The notes under the pieces were generated by a model. That model was not told the origin of the DNA. It saw only the letters and a program-made list of their open reading frames with translations, and did not search any database. A program made the position numbers and the translations under genes. Below are positions 8,905 to 18,590 of a stretch of DNA of 64,000 nt, piece by piece. Source of the DNA: an uncultured Desulfobacter sp. (GTDB taxonomy: Bacteria > Desulfobacterota > Desulfobacteria > Desulfobacterales > Desulfobacteraceae); contig NZ_OY762614.1 of the NCBI RefSeq assembly GCF_963666145.1, positions 806,001 through 870,000 of the forward strand, read 5' to 3'. Numbering within the stretch: the first letter of the stretch is position 1; the number at the start of each line of letters is the position of its first letter.

Positions 8905-9366
8905 ATGGGGTTATCCGGAAAAAAATATGTGATGCTGGGTTTTATCATTGTGCTTTTAACAGGATGCACATCAACCCGGTACAGATATATTCCACCGGCC
9001 ACAGAAGCTGGATTAAACTGCGTGACCCAGTGCCAGCAGCATCAAAACGTCTGTATGAATAATGAGCAGATTAATGCATCCGCTGCATACCGGCAATGCC
9101 AAGAGATTTCTGCCATGGACTATGACAGGTGCCTGCAAGATGCCCGCATGGATTTTTACAGATGTGATAAAATAGCTGAACGCGATTATAAGCACTGCCT
9201 CAAACACGATAAAGCGGTCGATCAATGTCGCAAAAAAAAGTGCCACAAACTCCGTTGTTATAAAAACAGGTGTTATAAAACAGACAATTACAGCAGGTGC
9301 AAAAGCAATTTTCGGGAATGTTATCAACAATGCGGCGGCTTTGTTGAAATCATTGAAACAGAATAG
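8905..9366 (+). CDS. Cysteine-rich lipoprotein, function unknown
   Basis: The start is set at the ATG at 8905, preceded by AAAGAGAGG; the longer frame from 8860 lacks a site. The N-terminus is a lipoprotein signal, VMLGFIIVLLTGC, with the lipobox Cys at about residue 21. The mature part is unusual: about 20 Cys in some 130 residues, many spaced by 3-7 residues and interleaved with Lys, Arg and Tyr (for example CRKKKCHKLRCYKNRCYK). It has no CXXCH haem motif. It could be a disulfide-rich envelope protein or a metal binder; no family was recognised. Confidence 0.75.
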   Translation: MGLSGKKYVMLGFIIVLLTGCTSTRYRYIPPATEAGLNCVTQCQQHQNVCMNNEQINASAAYRQCQEISAMDYDRCLQDARMDFYRCDKIAERDYKHCLKHDKAVDQCRKKKCHKLRCYKNRCYKTDNYSRCKSNFRECYQQCGGFVEIIETE

Positions 9367-9418
9367 CTCTCTTACTGGTATCCTTTAAAACGCTCATCCA
9401 TATTTAAGGAAAACACCC

Positions 9419-10960
9419 TTGAATAACAAGATAGGCTTACTGGTAATCGTCCTTGTCACATTCTTTTCATCGGCCATTTTCGCTGGAGAAAAAAAATTAA
9501 GTCCTCTGCCGGGAACGCCCCAAAATCGCCAAGAGGAATCTGCCGAAATATCTGACGAACCGGGCTTTACCCGTGATGAACATAAGGCACTAACCTCACA
9601 GGCCGATAGGTTGCTTTTGGGTGTGACAGCGCTTTTGGGGATCATCATTGTACTGATCATCGTCCGGAACCAAAAATTAAACAAGCAGCTATCCGAACGC
9701 AGAAACATTGAAAAAAAACTTCAGAACAGCGAAAACAGATACCGTAGCCTTTGCAACGCTTCCTTTGAAGGCATTGTGCTTAGTGAAAACGGTGTGATTT
9801 TAGAGGCCAATAACGCCCTCTCTGAGCTGTCTGGATATTCCGTATCTGAACTTGACGGTATGGCAGTGGTTGATATTTTGGCCCCGGAAGTACGAGATGA
9901 CGTTAAAGCCAAAATCCAGGCAGGCTATGAAAAAATATATACAAGTATGGGTTTGACAAAAGCCGGTGTAAAATTCCCCGTTGAAATACAAGCAAGTGAG
10001 TTTATTTACGAAAACAAGCGTGTCAGATGTGCCGCCATTCGTGATCTCTCACAACGCTATGAAATGATGGAAGTCCTGCGCGAAAGCGAAAAGAAATTCC
10101 GCACCGTTGTAACAGGCGCCCTTGATGCCATAGTCATGATCGACGGCCACGGCAAAATAACCTTCTGGAATAAAGCGGCGGAAAGGATTTTCCAATATTC
10201 CGAAAATGAAATGCTGGGTGAAAACCCCCATGACGTCATTATGCCTTCAGTGCTTTACAAAGATCACAAAAAGGCATATTCCCATTTCCAGAAAACCGGC
10301 AAAGGCAGGGTAATTGATAAAACAATAGAACTGTCTGCCCTGAAAAAAGACGGAGAAGAATTCCCAATCGAACTCTCCCTTTCAGCCGTTCAAATAAAGG
10401 ACAAATGGTGTGCCATTGCAGTGATCAGGGACATTAGCGAACGAAAACAAATGGAGGCAGAACTAACGCGTCTGGCCAACACGGACGCATTGACCGGTGT
10501 GGATAACCGGCGCAGCTTCATGGAAAAGGCAGAACATGAAATAAGGCGGGCACAACGCTATGGAGTTGCATTTACCATGATGATCATGGATATCGATTTT
10601 TTTAAATCTATCAATGATGAATACGGTCACCAGGCAGGAGATATTGTATTACAGAAAATGGCCCAGGCCGTTAAATCCGCTTTACGGGACAGCGATATCT
10701 TTGGCCGTATCGGCGGGGAGGAATTTGCAATAGTCCTGATAGAGACCGAGCAAAAAACAGCGTTACTGACAGCTGAACGGATACGATCTTTAATAGAAGC
10801 ACTTGATATTATAACGGGCAAAGAAACCGTTCAGGTTACCGTCAGCATAGGGTTGACATTTTTCAAAGATAAGGATGATATTTCGACACTTAGTAAACGT
10901 TCGGACAAGGCCCTCTACGCAGCTAAAAGAAACGGGCGGAATCGAGTGGTGTCTCTTTAG
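9419..10960 (+). CDS. Membrane PAS-PAS-GGDEF diguanylate cyclase
   Basis: This 513-residue protein starts at a TTG preceded by AAGGA. Residues 1-22 are a signal peptide ending SSAIFA, and a membrane helix lies at about 62-82. Two PAS domains follow (about 100-215 and 220-340), then GGDEF (about 350-510) with an intact RIGGEEFA active site and TLTGVDNRRSF-type entry (seen as TDALTGVDNRRS). It should make cyclic di-GMP in response to a PAS-sensed signal. It stands upstream of a second sensory block. Confidence 0.92.
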   Translation: MNNKIGLLVIVLVTFFSSAIFAGEKKLSPLPGTPQNRQEESAEISDEPGFTRDEHKALTSQADRLLLGVTALLGIIIVLIIVRNQKLNKQLSERRNIEKKLQNSENRYRSLCNASFEGIVLSENGVILEANNALSELSGYSVSELDGMAVVDILAPEVRDDVKAKIQAGYEKIYTSMGLTKAGVKFPVEIQASEFIYENKRVRCAAIRDLSQRYEMMEVLRESEKKFRTVVTGALDAIVMIDGHGKITFWNKAAERIFQYSENEMLGENPHDVIMPSVLYKDHKKAYSHFQKTGKGRVIDKTIELSALKKDGEEFPIELSLSAVQIKDKWCAIAVIRDISERKQMEAELTRLANTDALTGVDNRRSFMEKAEHEIRRAQRYGVAFTMMIMDIDFFKSINDEYGHQAGDIVLQKMAQAVKSALRDSDIFGRIGGEEFAIVLIETEQKTALLTAERIRSLIEALDIITGKETVQVTVSIGLTFFKDKDDISTLSKRSDKALYAAKRNGRNRVVSL

Positions 10961-11056
10961 GCATCATTTATTGTATATCTCTGAACTTAACCCGTTCAAT
11001 ATGTTTGGGCATCACATGTAGCATTTCCAAATACAATTAATTATCGGGAATTTTCC

Positions 11057-14000
11057 ATGACCCGCGGCATTGAATTATTCTTTACGTTATTCAACAATCT
11101 GGCGACATTCATAGCCCTAGTTGCCTTTTATGGCTACCTGATACGTAAATCTCACACCCTGTTCTGGGTACACCGCCAGATATTGACTGGTATCTTGTTC
11201 GGCGTATTCGCCATTGGCTGCATGTATGCCCGGATTCAGATTTCAGAAGGCGTAATTGTTGATCAGAGAAATACCATTGTTATTTTGAGTGGTGCTTTGG
11301 GCGGGCCGATATCAGCACTATTCAGTGCCGTTATGGCCGGGGGAGTTCGTTTTTATCTCGGGGGAACTGGTGTTACAGGCGGTATTGTCAACGTTGTGAT
11401 GTCTGCAATAGTGGGCAACATTCTGTACCGATATAGAACAAATTTTGAATCCATAAAAAAAGCGGCTGCTTATTCCTTAATTGCAACCGTGGCATTAATC
11501 CCGGGCTTTCTTTTTGTTAAAGACCTTCAAACCGGTTGGCAGTTATTCAAGGCCATATGGGTGCCGTTTAGCGCAGCAACATACATGGGAGTATTTCTGA
11601 TCGGTTTTTTGTTAAAAAAACAGGAACAGGGCTTTTCCATTGAACAATCTTTTAGAAAAAGTCAGGAACGACTGGAGTTGGCCCTGACAGGTGCAAATGA
11701 CGGTCATTGGGATTGGAACCTAAGAACCGACACCGTGTACTACTCTCCCCGCTATAAGGAAATGCTGGGCTATACCGGCACAGAATTTCCGGATGTCAGA
11801 GAGTCCTGGATAAAAAACGTGCATCCAGAAGACGAAGCGCCGGCCAGGGCAATTTTGAAAACACTCATTGACGGCGAAGCCGAACATGCAGAACATGAAT
11901 TTCGGATGCGTCACAAAGACGGTTCCCTGCGGTGGATCTTAACTAGGGGAACCGGCATAAAAGACGAGAACGGTTCAGTCTACAGGCTGGCAGGCACACA
12001 AACCGACATAACAGAACGAAAAGAACAAGAGCAAAAGCTCAAAGAGAGCGAACTGCGATTTCATACCATCATTGATGCCTCGCCGGTGCCTTTTACTATA
12101 GAAGACGATTCCGGTAAGTTCATCTACATGAATCCGGCCTTTACTGAAACCTTTGGTTACACGCTGGAAGATATTCCTCATGTGGACAACTTTTGGCCTA
12201 CGGTTTACCCTGACCCGGCCTACAGAGAAGAGGTTAAAAAAAAGGTGATAGGGGTCTTTGAGCTGGCCGAACAAGGGGTGTCACCCCATCCGCCAGTAGA
12301 GGGCCGCATCTGCTGCAAAGACGGCTCTTTCCGTACAGTTTTAGCATCTATGTCAATATTGGGAGGCACATCTGGAATCTTGCGCCTATATATTTTTTTT
12401 GATGTGACATTGATCCGGCAGATTTCCGAACGGCTGCAGACGATTCTCGACAATACCAGTGACGGAATGCACGTCCTGAACGAGCAGGGATATCTTGTCG
12501 AATTCAGCAAATCCTTCTCACACATGTTAGGCTACACCGCCGAAGAGACGGCTCAACTGCACATGAGCGACTGGGATAGATATGCGCCCGTTGAGAAACT
12601 TTCTTCCTGGATTCAAACAAGTATGAATAATCCGACAACCGTCGAGACCTGTCACCGCCGTAAAAACGGGGAGATGCTGGACGTTGAGATCAGTGCAAGG
12701 GGGATTGTCTTAGACGGGCAGCCCTTACTGTATGCCTCCAGCCGCGACATCACGACACGCAAACAGGCCGAAAACCAGCTCAAACAAGCGCTCATGGAAC
12801 AAAGCGCCATCCTGGAAAACGCAAACGTCGGCATCATCCAGGTCAAAGACCGTTCAATAGTAAAGTGCAACAAAAAGATGGCTGAAATATTCGGGTACGA
12901 AGTAAAAGAGATGATCGGTAAAAGTACCCTCATATTCTATGCTTCCCGGAAACATTACGAAAACGTCGGCTCAAAAATTCTGCCCCTTATTCTTAACGGC
13001 GGGGTTTACACGTCTGAGCGCGAGATTTCCCGCAAAGACGGCAGACGTATATGGTTAAAAATTTCCGGAACAGCCATCGATATTAACGCACCGAAATCCG
13101 GAAGCATCTGGGTATTTGAGGATATCACTGAATCCAAGGCCAGGGAACAGGAGTTACAGGCTGCCAAGGCACAAGCGGAACAGGCGAACATTTTAAAATC
13201 CGAGTTTCTGGCCAACATGAGCCATGAAATCCGAACGCCCATGAACGGCGTCATCGGCATGACAGACCTGCTTATGGATACCCGGCTTTCACCCGAGCAA
13301 TGGCATTACGCCAACGCCATTCATTCCAGTGGAAAACTTCTCCGTGGACTGATCAACGACATTCTTGATTTTTCTAAAATTGAAGCCGGCAAACTGGAGA
13401 TGGAAACCATTGACTTTGACCTTTTCAGCCTGCTGGATGACTTTCTGGACAGCATGTTCCCCAGGGCCCATGAAAAAAATCTCGAACTGCTGTGCAGCAT
13501 CGCCCCGGGAACGCCGGCCATGCTTAAAGGTGATCCAGGACGATTGCGCCAGGTTCTTACCAACCTGGCCGGCAATGCCGTTAAATTTACCCAAACAGGC
13601 GAAATTCTGATCAAGGTGTCCGAGGTCAAAGACGAAGGAGCAACGTGCCTGATCCGTTTTATGGTCAAAGACACCGGCATCGGCATCCCGGAAAATAAAA
13701 TTGCCATGCTGTTCGATAAATTCAGCCAGGTCGATGCATCCACCACACGAAAATACGGTGGTTCCGGCCTGGGCCTGGCCATTGCAAAACAACTGGTTGA
13801 ACTCATGGCCGGTGAAATTAATGTTTCCAGCCAAGAAGGGCAAGGCTCAGAATTCCAGTTTACGGCAAGGTTTGAAAAACGCAAGGTTACAGGGTCCGAT
13901 CAACCGCCAGTGCCGGTGGATCTGCACGGCCTGCGCATCCTGGTTGTTGATGACAATACAACAAACCGTGAGATTCTCACCACCCAGCTTAAGGCATGGG

Positions 14001-15403
14001 GCATGCGCCCCGACGAATCGCCCAATGGTCCCCATGCCCTTGACCAATTAGAAAAAGCCTTCAATGAAAATGATCCCTACAAAATTGCCATCATTGACAT
14101 GCAGATGCCTGAAATGGATGGAGAGACACTTGGCCGGGCCATTAAAGATGATCCCAACCATGCACCAATGCACATTATCATGCTCACCTCCATGGGCAGG
14201 CGCGGCGACGCCAAACGATTTGAAGCAGCCGGCTTTGATGCCTATGCCAATAAACCCATCCGCCATAGGGAGTTGCTCTCTATTTTAATCAAGGTGGTAT
14301 CCGGTGGGTCTGCCGCCGAGGATATGGTTACACGACACTCTGCCCGTGAAAAACAGCATCTTTTTAACCTGAACGCACGTGCCCTTGTGGTTGAAGACAA
14401 CAATATCAACCGGCAAGTTGCCGTGGGGACACTAAAGAAACTTGGCCTGTATGCAGATACGGCATCTGACGGCATTGAAGCGATTAAGACTCTTACACAC
14501 ACACCATACAACCTTGTCTTCATGGACATTCAGATGCCCGGCATGGACGGATACCAGGCAACCGCTCGCATTCGTGCCCCTGAAACAGGCGTCCTTAACA
14601 GTGACATTCCAATTATTGCCATGACGGCCCATGCCATGCAGGGCGACAGGGAACAATGTCTGTCAGCCGGCATGAACGATTACGTCTCCAAACCCATTGA
14701 TAAAACAGAACTGGCCAAGGTGTTAAAACGCTGGCTGCCTGCGTTTGCACCCCCCGCATCTGAGGTGCAGTTAACCCCATCAACGGCAAACAAAGATATC
14801 CCGAAACTTTCCGGCATTGCCGTTCAAGAGGCACTCCTGTTCCTGGAAATGGATTTTAACTCGTATAAAACTTATCTGCTGACCTTTAACAAAGATGCGC
14901 AAAACGCCATAAAGACGCTCCAACACCTTGTGGCGCAAAACAACCCGGCAGAGGTCTCTGCACTGGCTCACAAGCTTGTTGGGGCAGCGGGGAACCTGCG
15001 TGCGTTTCAGGTGCAAGAGGCAGCATCAAAGCTTGAGCAGGCCGCCGAACAGGGCCACCCCCCTGAGCCTTTGGTCAACGAACTTGAAAAGGCATTGCAA
15101 ATATTCATTGACACCGTCACCCCCCTGGGCGAAACTGAATCAACGGATAAGGCCGGAAATATCGACCTGGATGCAGCGTATCAGCTTATGGATAAAATAG
15201 AAGCGCTGATCACCAGCAGCGACATTGTGGAGGCCGATTATTTTGCAGATCTGAAAAGCGCCCTGGGTGGCTGTGCAGACCCAATTACCCTGTCCAAGCT
15301 TGAAAACAGCCTCCAGGACTTTGATTATCAAACGGCACATGAAGCGGTCAAGGAGACCCGCACCTGGATGGATAATCAATCTGCCAAGGAAAAAGAGGTA
15401 TGA
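11057..15403 (+). CDS. Hybrid sensor histidine kinase, 5TMR-PAS(4)-HisKA-HATPase-REC-REC-Hpt
   Basis: This 1,448-residue kinase has an N-terminal 5TM LytS/YhcK-type membrane sensor (about 1-200) with GALGGPISALFSAVMAGG. Four PAS domains follow (about 205-325, 330-455, 460-580 and 585-705). HisKA carries the phospho-acceptor H723 in SHEIRTPMNG. The HATPase has DTGIGIP and GGSGLGLAIA. Two receivers carry aspartates D1014 (IIDMQMPEMDG) and D1157 (FMDIQMPGMDG), and an Hpt domain carries H1305 (ALAHKLVGAAGN). It is a full phosphorelay in one chain. The stop overlaps the next gene by 4 bp, whose REC domain is the likely final acceptor. Confidence 0.93.
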   Translation: MTRGIELFFTLFNNLATFIALVAFYGYLIRKSHTLFWVHRQILTGILFGVFAIGCMYARIQISEGVIVDQRNTIVILSGALGGPISALFSAVMAGGVRFYLGGTGVTGGIVNVVMSAIVGNILYRYRTNFESIKKAAAYSLIATVALIPGFLFVKDLQTGWQLFKAIWVPFSAATYMGVFLIGFLLKKQEQGFSIEQSFRKSQERLELALTGANDGHWDWNLRTDTVYYSPRYKEMLGYTGTEFPDVRESWIKNVHPEDEAPARAILKTLIDGEAEHAEHEFRMRHKDGSLRWILTRGTGIKDENGSVYRLAGTQTDITERKEQEQKLKESELRFHTIIDASPVPFTIEDDSGKFIYMNPAFTETFGYTLEDIPHVDNFWPTVYPDPAYREEVKKKVIGVFELAEQGVSPHPPVEGRICCKDGSFRTVLASMSILGGTSGILRLYIFFDVTLIRQISERLQTILDNTSDGMHVLNEQGYLVEFSKSFSHMLGYTAEETAQLHMSDWDRYAPVEKLSSWIQTSMNNPTTVETCHRRKNGEMLDVEISARGIVLDGQPLLYASSRDITTRKQAENQLKQALMEQSAILENANVGIIQVKDRSIVKCNKKMAEIFGYEVKEMIGKSTLIFYASRKHYENVGSKILPLILNGGVYTSEREISRKDGRRIWLKISGTAIDINAPKSGSIWVFEDITESKAREQELQAAKAQAEQANILKSEFLANMSHEIRTPMNGVIGMTDLLMDTRLSPEQWHYANAIHSSGKLLRGLINDILDFSKIEAGKLEMETIDFDLFSLLDDFLDSMFPRAHEKNLELLCSIAPGTPAMLKGDPGRLRQVLTNLAGNAVKFTQTGEILIKVSEVKDEGATCLIRFMVKDTGIGIPENKIAMLFDKFSQVDASTTRKYGGSGLGLAIAKQLVELMAGEINVSSQEGQGSEFQFTARFEKRKVTGSDQPPVPVDLHGLRILVVDDNTTNREILTTQLKAWGMRPDESPNGPHALDQLEKAFNENDPYKIAIIDMQMPEMDGETLGRAIKDDPNHAPMHIIMLTSMGRRGDAKRFEAAGFDAYANKPIRHRELLSILIKVVSGGSAAEDMVTRHSAREKQHLFNLNARALVVEDNNINRQVAVGTLKKLGLYADTASDGIEAIKTLTHTPYNLVFMDIQMPGMDGYQATARIRAPETGVLNSDIPIIAMTAHAMQGDREQCLSAGMNDYVSKPIDKTELAKVLKRWLPAFAPPASEVQLTPSTANKDIPKLSGIAVQEALLFLEMDFNSYKTYLLTFNKDAQNAIKTLQHLVAQNNPAEVSALAHKLVGAAGNLRAFQVQEAASKLEQAAEQGHPPEPLVNELEKALQIFIDTVTPLGETESTDKAGNIDLDAAYQLMDKIEALITSSDIVEADYFADLKSALGGCADPITLSKLENSLQDFDYQTAHEAVKETRTWMDNQSAKEKEV

Positions 15404-16317
15404 ACCAATTGATGAAAGCCGGGTCCATACTCATTGTGGATGATACCCCGGTGAATATCCAAATGCTGGTCAATGCGTTGAAAGGCACCTATCGGGTCCG
15501 GGTGGCCAATGGGGGGCTCAAGGCATTGGCCATCGCAGAATCCGATGATCCGCCGGATATCATACTCCTTGATGTCAAGATGCCCGAACTTGACGGCTAT
15601 GAGGTCTGCCGCCGCTTAAAACAAAATCCCGAAACCATGCAAATCCCCATCATCTTTGTTACGACCCGCGGAAGCAGCGAGGACGAGACCTTTGGGCTGA
15701 ATCTGGGTGCCGTGGATTATATTTCAAAACCCTTCAGCATACCTGTGGTCAAGGCCCGGGTACGCACCCATCTGCAGCTCAAACGCCATACGGACAAGTT
15801 GGAATCCCTGGCGATGATAGACTGTTTGACAGGCATCGCAAACCGCAGAAGCTTTGATCAGACCCTGGAACAGGAGTGGCGCAGGGCACAGCGCACAGGC
15901 GCCTGGCTGAGCCTGATCATGATCGATATTGATGACTTTAAAAGATATAATGACAATTACGGTCACGGCACAGGGGACGAATGCCTGCGCCTGGTGGCCA
16001 TCACCATCGAGTCCACCATGCGCCGGTCGGGTGATTTTGTCGGCCGGTACGGGGGCGAAGAGTTCGTTGTCCTGCTTCCGGAGTGCGACCAGGAAGGTGC
16101 CGTGGAAATGGCGGAAAAGATTCGCACCAAAATCAAACGTCTAAACATCCCCCATGCCTTTTCTCAAGTAAGCGATCACATTACCGTCAGCTTTGGCTGC
16201 AAGTCCATGCGCTACATGTCAGGCACACCATGCACCCAATTGCTCCAAAAGGCCGATCAGGCGCTGTACCAGGCAAAAGGACAAGGCCGGGACAGGGTTG
16301 TTGCTTCAGATGCATAA
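15400..16317 (+). CDS. Response regulator with REC and GGDEF domains (PleD-like)
   Basis: The 305-residue product has a receiver domain (1-125; LIVDDTPVNIQML, phospho-acceptor in LLDVKMPELDG, conserved Lys in ISKPFS). A diguanylate cyclase domain follows (about 140-305; DCLTGIANRRSF, RYGGEEFVVLLPE). The active-site GGEEF is intact. An ATGA overlap with the upstream hybrid kinase couples their translation, and the Hpt domain of the kinase probably phosphorylates this receiver to switch on c-di-GMP synthesis. The pairing is inferred from gene order. Confidence 0.93.
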   Translation: MNQLMKAGSILIVDDTPVNIQMLVNALKGTYRVRVANGGLKALAIAESDDPPDIILLDVKMPELDGYEVCRRLKQNPETMQIPIIFVTTRGSSEDETFGLNLGAVDYISKPFSIPVVKARVRTHLQLKRHTDKLESLAMIDCLTGIANRRSFDQTLEQEWRRAQRTGAWLSLIMIDIDDFKRYNDNYGHGTGDECLRLVAITIESTMRRSGDFVGRYGGEEFVVLLPECDQEGAVEMAEKIRTKIKRLNIPHAFSQVSDHITVSFGCKSMRYMSGTPCTQLLQKADQALYQAKGQGRDRVVASDA

Positions 16318-16332
16318 AAAATCACAGACCAA

Positions 16333-17538
16333 ATGAGTTTATTTTTTATTACGGTCGTTTTGATCACAGGCGTTATCTACGCTTTTTTCGGGTTTCGGAT
16401 CATCCGCCCCCTCTCCATTGATGTGAAATGGAAAACAGGGCTGTGGGCCATGCTGCTATTTTGCTTTGCTTCGTTTATCACAGTGATGTTCACCCGGCAC
16501 AGATTTACCGATCATGGGATCACCCCGGCCCTTTACTGGATTGCATTTACAGGCTTTGGTTTTACCACCCTTATTTTTCCCGTCCTTGTGGTCAAAGACA
16601 TTTGTATGGGGATCTATCATCTGGCCCAAAAGTTATTGTCCATAACAGGAAGGCAACACAAGATCATCGACAGGTCAACGCAGGATATAGACCCGTCCCG
16701 CAGAATTTTTTTGACCAATGCGGGAAATGCCGCCCTGGTGGGAACAGCCGTTGCGTTAACTGGATACGGCATCCACCGGGTAGCCGGAAAACCCGATGTG
16801 GTGAAGGTCGACGTTCCCATCAAAGAGCTGCCTGATCCGTTCAGGGGATTTACCATTCTTCAAATTTCCGACCTGCACATCAGCATGACCCTGAAAAAAG
16901 AATATGTTCAAAAAGTTGTGGATCAAGCCGTTCGGCAGCGCTTTGATATGATTGTCTTTACCGGAGACATGGCAGACGGCCGTGAAAAAGATATGGGCAA
17001 AGAGGCAAATCCCCTGTCCTTTCTGACGGCTCCGTTTGGAAAATTCTTTGTAACGGGAAACCATGACTATTACTCGGGGGTCTATGCATGGCTGAACAGA
17101 GTTAAACGCCTGTGCTTTGTGCCCCTGATCAATGAACACCGCATCATCGAAAAGGAAAACGCCCGCATTGTGCTGGCCGGGATAACCGATTACCGGGCCG
17201 GCAGGATCGTCCCCGACCACAAGTCTGATCCGGCAAAGGCCCTTGAAGGCACGCCGTTGTCCGTGCCCAGAATCATGCTTGCCCACCAGCCCAAAAGTAT
17301 TTTAAAAACCGACAATCTGGGTGTGGATCTGATGATCTGCGGCCATACCCATGGGGGGCAGTATTTTCCCTGGAACTTTCTGGTCGGCCTGGACCAGCCG
17401 TATGTGCACGGCCTTCACCGGCACAATGCCGGCCGGATTTACGTGAGCCGGGGAACCGGATACTGGGGACCGCCTTTAAGGGTCTGTGCCCCGCCGGAAA
17501 TCACTCTGCTGCGGCTGGTTAACGAGTCGACGGGCTAA
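16333..17538 (+). CDS. Membrane-anchored metallophosphoesterase (YkuE/YaeI-like)
   Basis: This 401-residue protein has three N-terminal membrane helices (about residues 1-22, 33-52 and 60-85), then a Tat-like RRIFLTNAGNAALVG segment. A calcineurin-type phosphoesterase domain runs from about 165 to 395. Metal-binding motifs are visible: QISDLHIS (D, H), FTGDMADG, VTGNHDYYSG, and GHTHGGQ. Relatives include phosphodiesterases and UDP-diacylglucosamine-type hydrolases; the substrate is not predictable. It starts 16 bp after the REC-GGDEF gene and may share its transcript. Confidence 0.87.
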   Translation: MSLFFITVVLITGVIYAFFGFRIIRPLSIDVKWKTGLWAMLLFCFASFITVMFTRHRFTDHGITPALYWIAFTGFGFTTLIFPVLVVKDICMGIYHLAQKLLSITGRQHKIIDRSTQDIDPSRRIFLTNAGNAALVGTAVALTGYGIHRVAGKPDVVKVDVPIKELPDPFRGFTILQISDLHISMTLKKEYVQKVVDQAVRQRFDMIVFTGDMADGREKDMGKEANPLSFLTAPFGKFFVTGNHDYYSGVYAWLNRVKRLCFVPLINEHRIIEKENARIVLAGITDYRAGRIVPDHKSDPAKALEGTPLSVPRIMLAHQPKSILKTDNLGVDLMICGHTHGGQYFPWNFLVGLDQPYVHGLHRHNAGRIYVSRGTGYWGPPLRVCAPPEITLLRLVNESTG

Positions 17539-17551
17539 ATGATAAATGATC

Positions 17552-18451
17552 TCAATGCCGGTCCGAAGGATCAATATGCACCCGGACATCACAGACCCTA
17601 TCCATATGCACCCGGATCATCTCCCGGACTGATTCGCCTATGTCGTGGGCCATTTCCACGGTGATCTTGGGATCCACCACAATGTCCAGGTCCACAAGAA
17701 AAACGGCACCGCTTTGGCGTACTTTTATGCCGTGCACGTTTCTCACCCCGTTGACGGTGAGGGCAAGGGTCGTCACTTTCTGAATTTTTTCTTCCCCCAC
17801 CGATTCGTCCATAATCTGGCCCACCGCATCCATGGCAATACCATAACTCATCTTGAATATGAACAATGCCACCACAATACCGGCCACAGGATCAAGCACT
17901 GGATATTTTAATTTGGCACCGATAATACCGATGAGTGCGGCAATGGAAGAGAAGGCATCTGACCTGTTATCCATGGCATTGGCAATGGTTGAGGGGCTGT
18001 TGGTCTTCACCCCGGCCCGGTATGTGAACTGGTACATCAGTTCATTGACAACAACCGACAAAATCGCCACATATACGGCCCAATTTCCAGGGACATGCAA
18101 AGCGCCCTGCTGGATTGTTGCGATGGAAGTTCTAATAATCTCGACACCTGCGGCGGTCAGCATCCCCACCACCACCAGGGTGGAAATCACCTCTGCCCTG
18201 CCGTGGCCATAAGGATGTTCTTTATCTGCGGGTTTCTGGGCAATTTTTAGGCTGATATAAATAAACACGGATGCAAAAATATCCGAGGCGGAATGAACGG
18301 CATCTGCAATCATGGCACTGGAATTCGCCACAATGCCTGCCCAGCCCTTCACAATCGATAGGCCGAGGTTTCCCACAAACCCAACAACCGCCCAGTACCG
18401 AGCAGTCTGAAAATCCTTATCCGCTAAAGTCTGTTGTCTGTGCTGCGCCAT
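17552..18451 (-). CDS. Cation diffusion facilitator (CDF) family metal transporter
   Basis: The 299-residue product has the CDF fold: about six membrane helices with the metal-site motif HSASD on TM2, the HPYGHGR loop, a second HxxxD-like site (MDNRSDAF) on TM5, and a cytoplasmic C-terminal domain. These proteins export divalent cations (Zn, Fe, Mn, Cd or Co) in exchange for protons. The metal cannot be assigned. A GAGGAG site precedes the ATG. It converges with the phosphoesterase gene across 13 bp. Confidence 0.92.
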   Translation of the reverse strand: MAQHRQQTLADKDFQTARYWAVVGFVGNLGLSIVKGWAGIVANSSAMIADAVHSASDIFASVFIYISLKIAQKPADKEHPYGHGRAEVISTLVVVGMLTAAGVEIIRTSIATIQQGALHVPGNWAVYVAILSVVVNELMYQFTYRAGVKTNSPSTIANAMDNRSDAFSSIAALIGIIGAKLKYPVLDPVAGIVVALFIFKMSYGIAMDAVGQIMDESVGEEKIQKVTTLALTVNGVRNVHGIKVRQSGAVFLVDLDIVVDPKITVEMAHDIGESVREMIRVHMDRVCDVRVHIDPSDRH

Positions 18452-18590
18452 TTACTTATTTGCTCCTCAAACAAATCCGGTTCTAACCTATGACACGTCC
18501 TAATAAAACTATCAGCTGCGAGCGGTTACCGAATAAAAACAAACGCACCAATGGCTGTGCCATCTTAAATTTATCTATAAAGGGTTAAAA

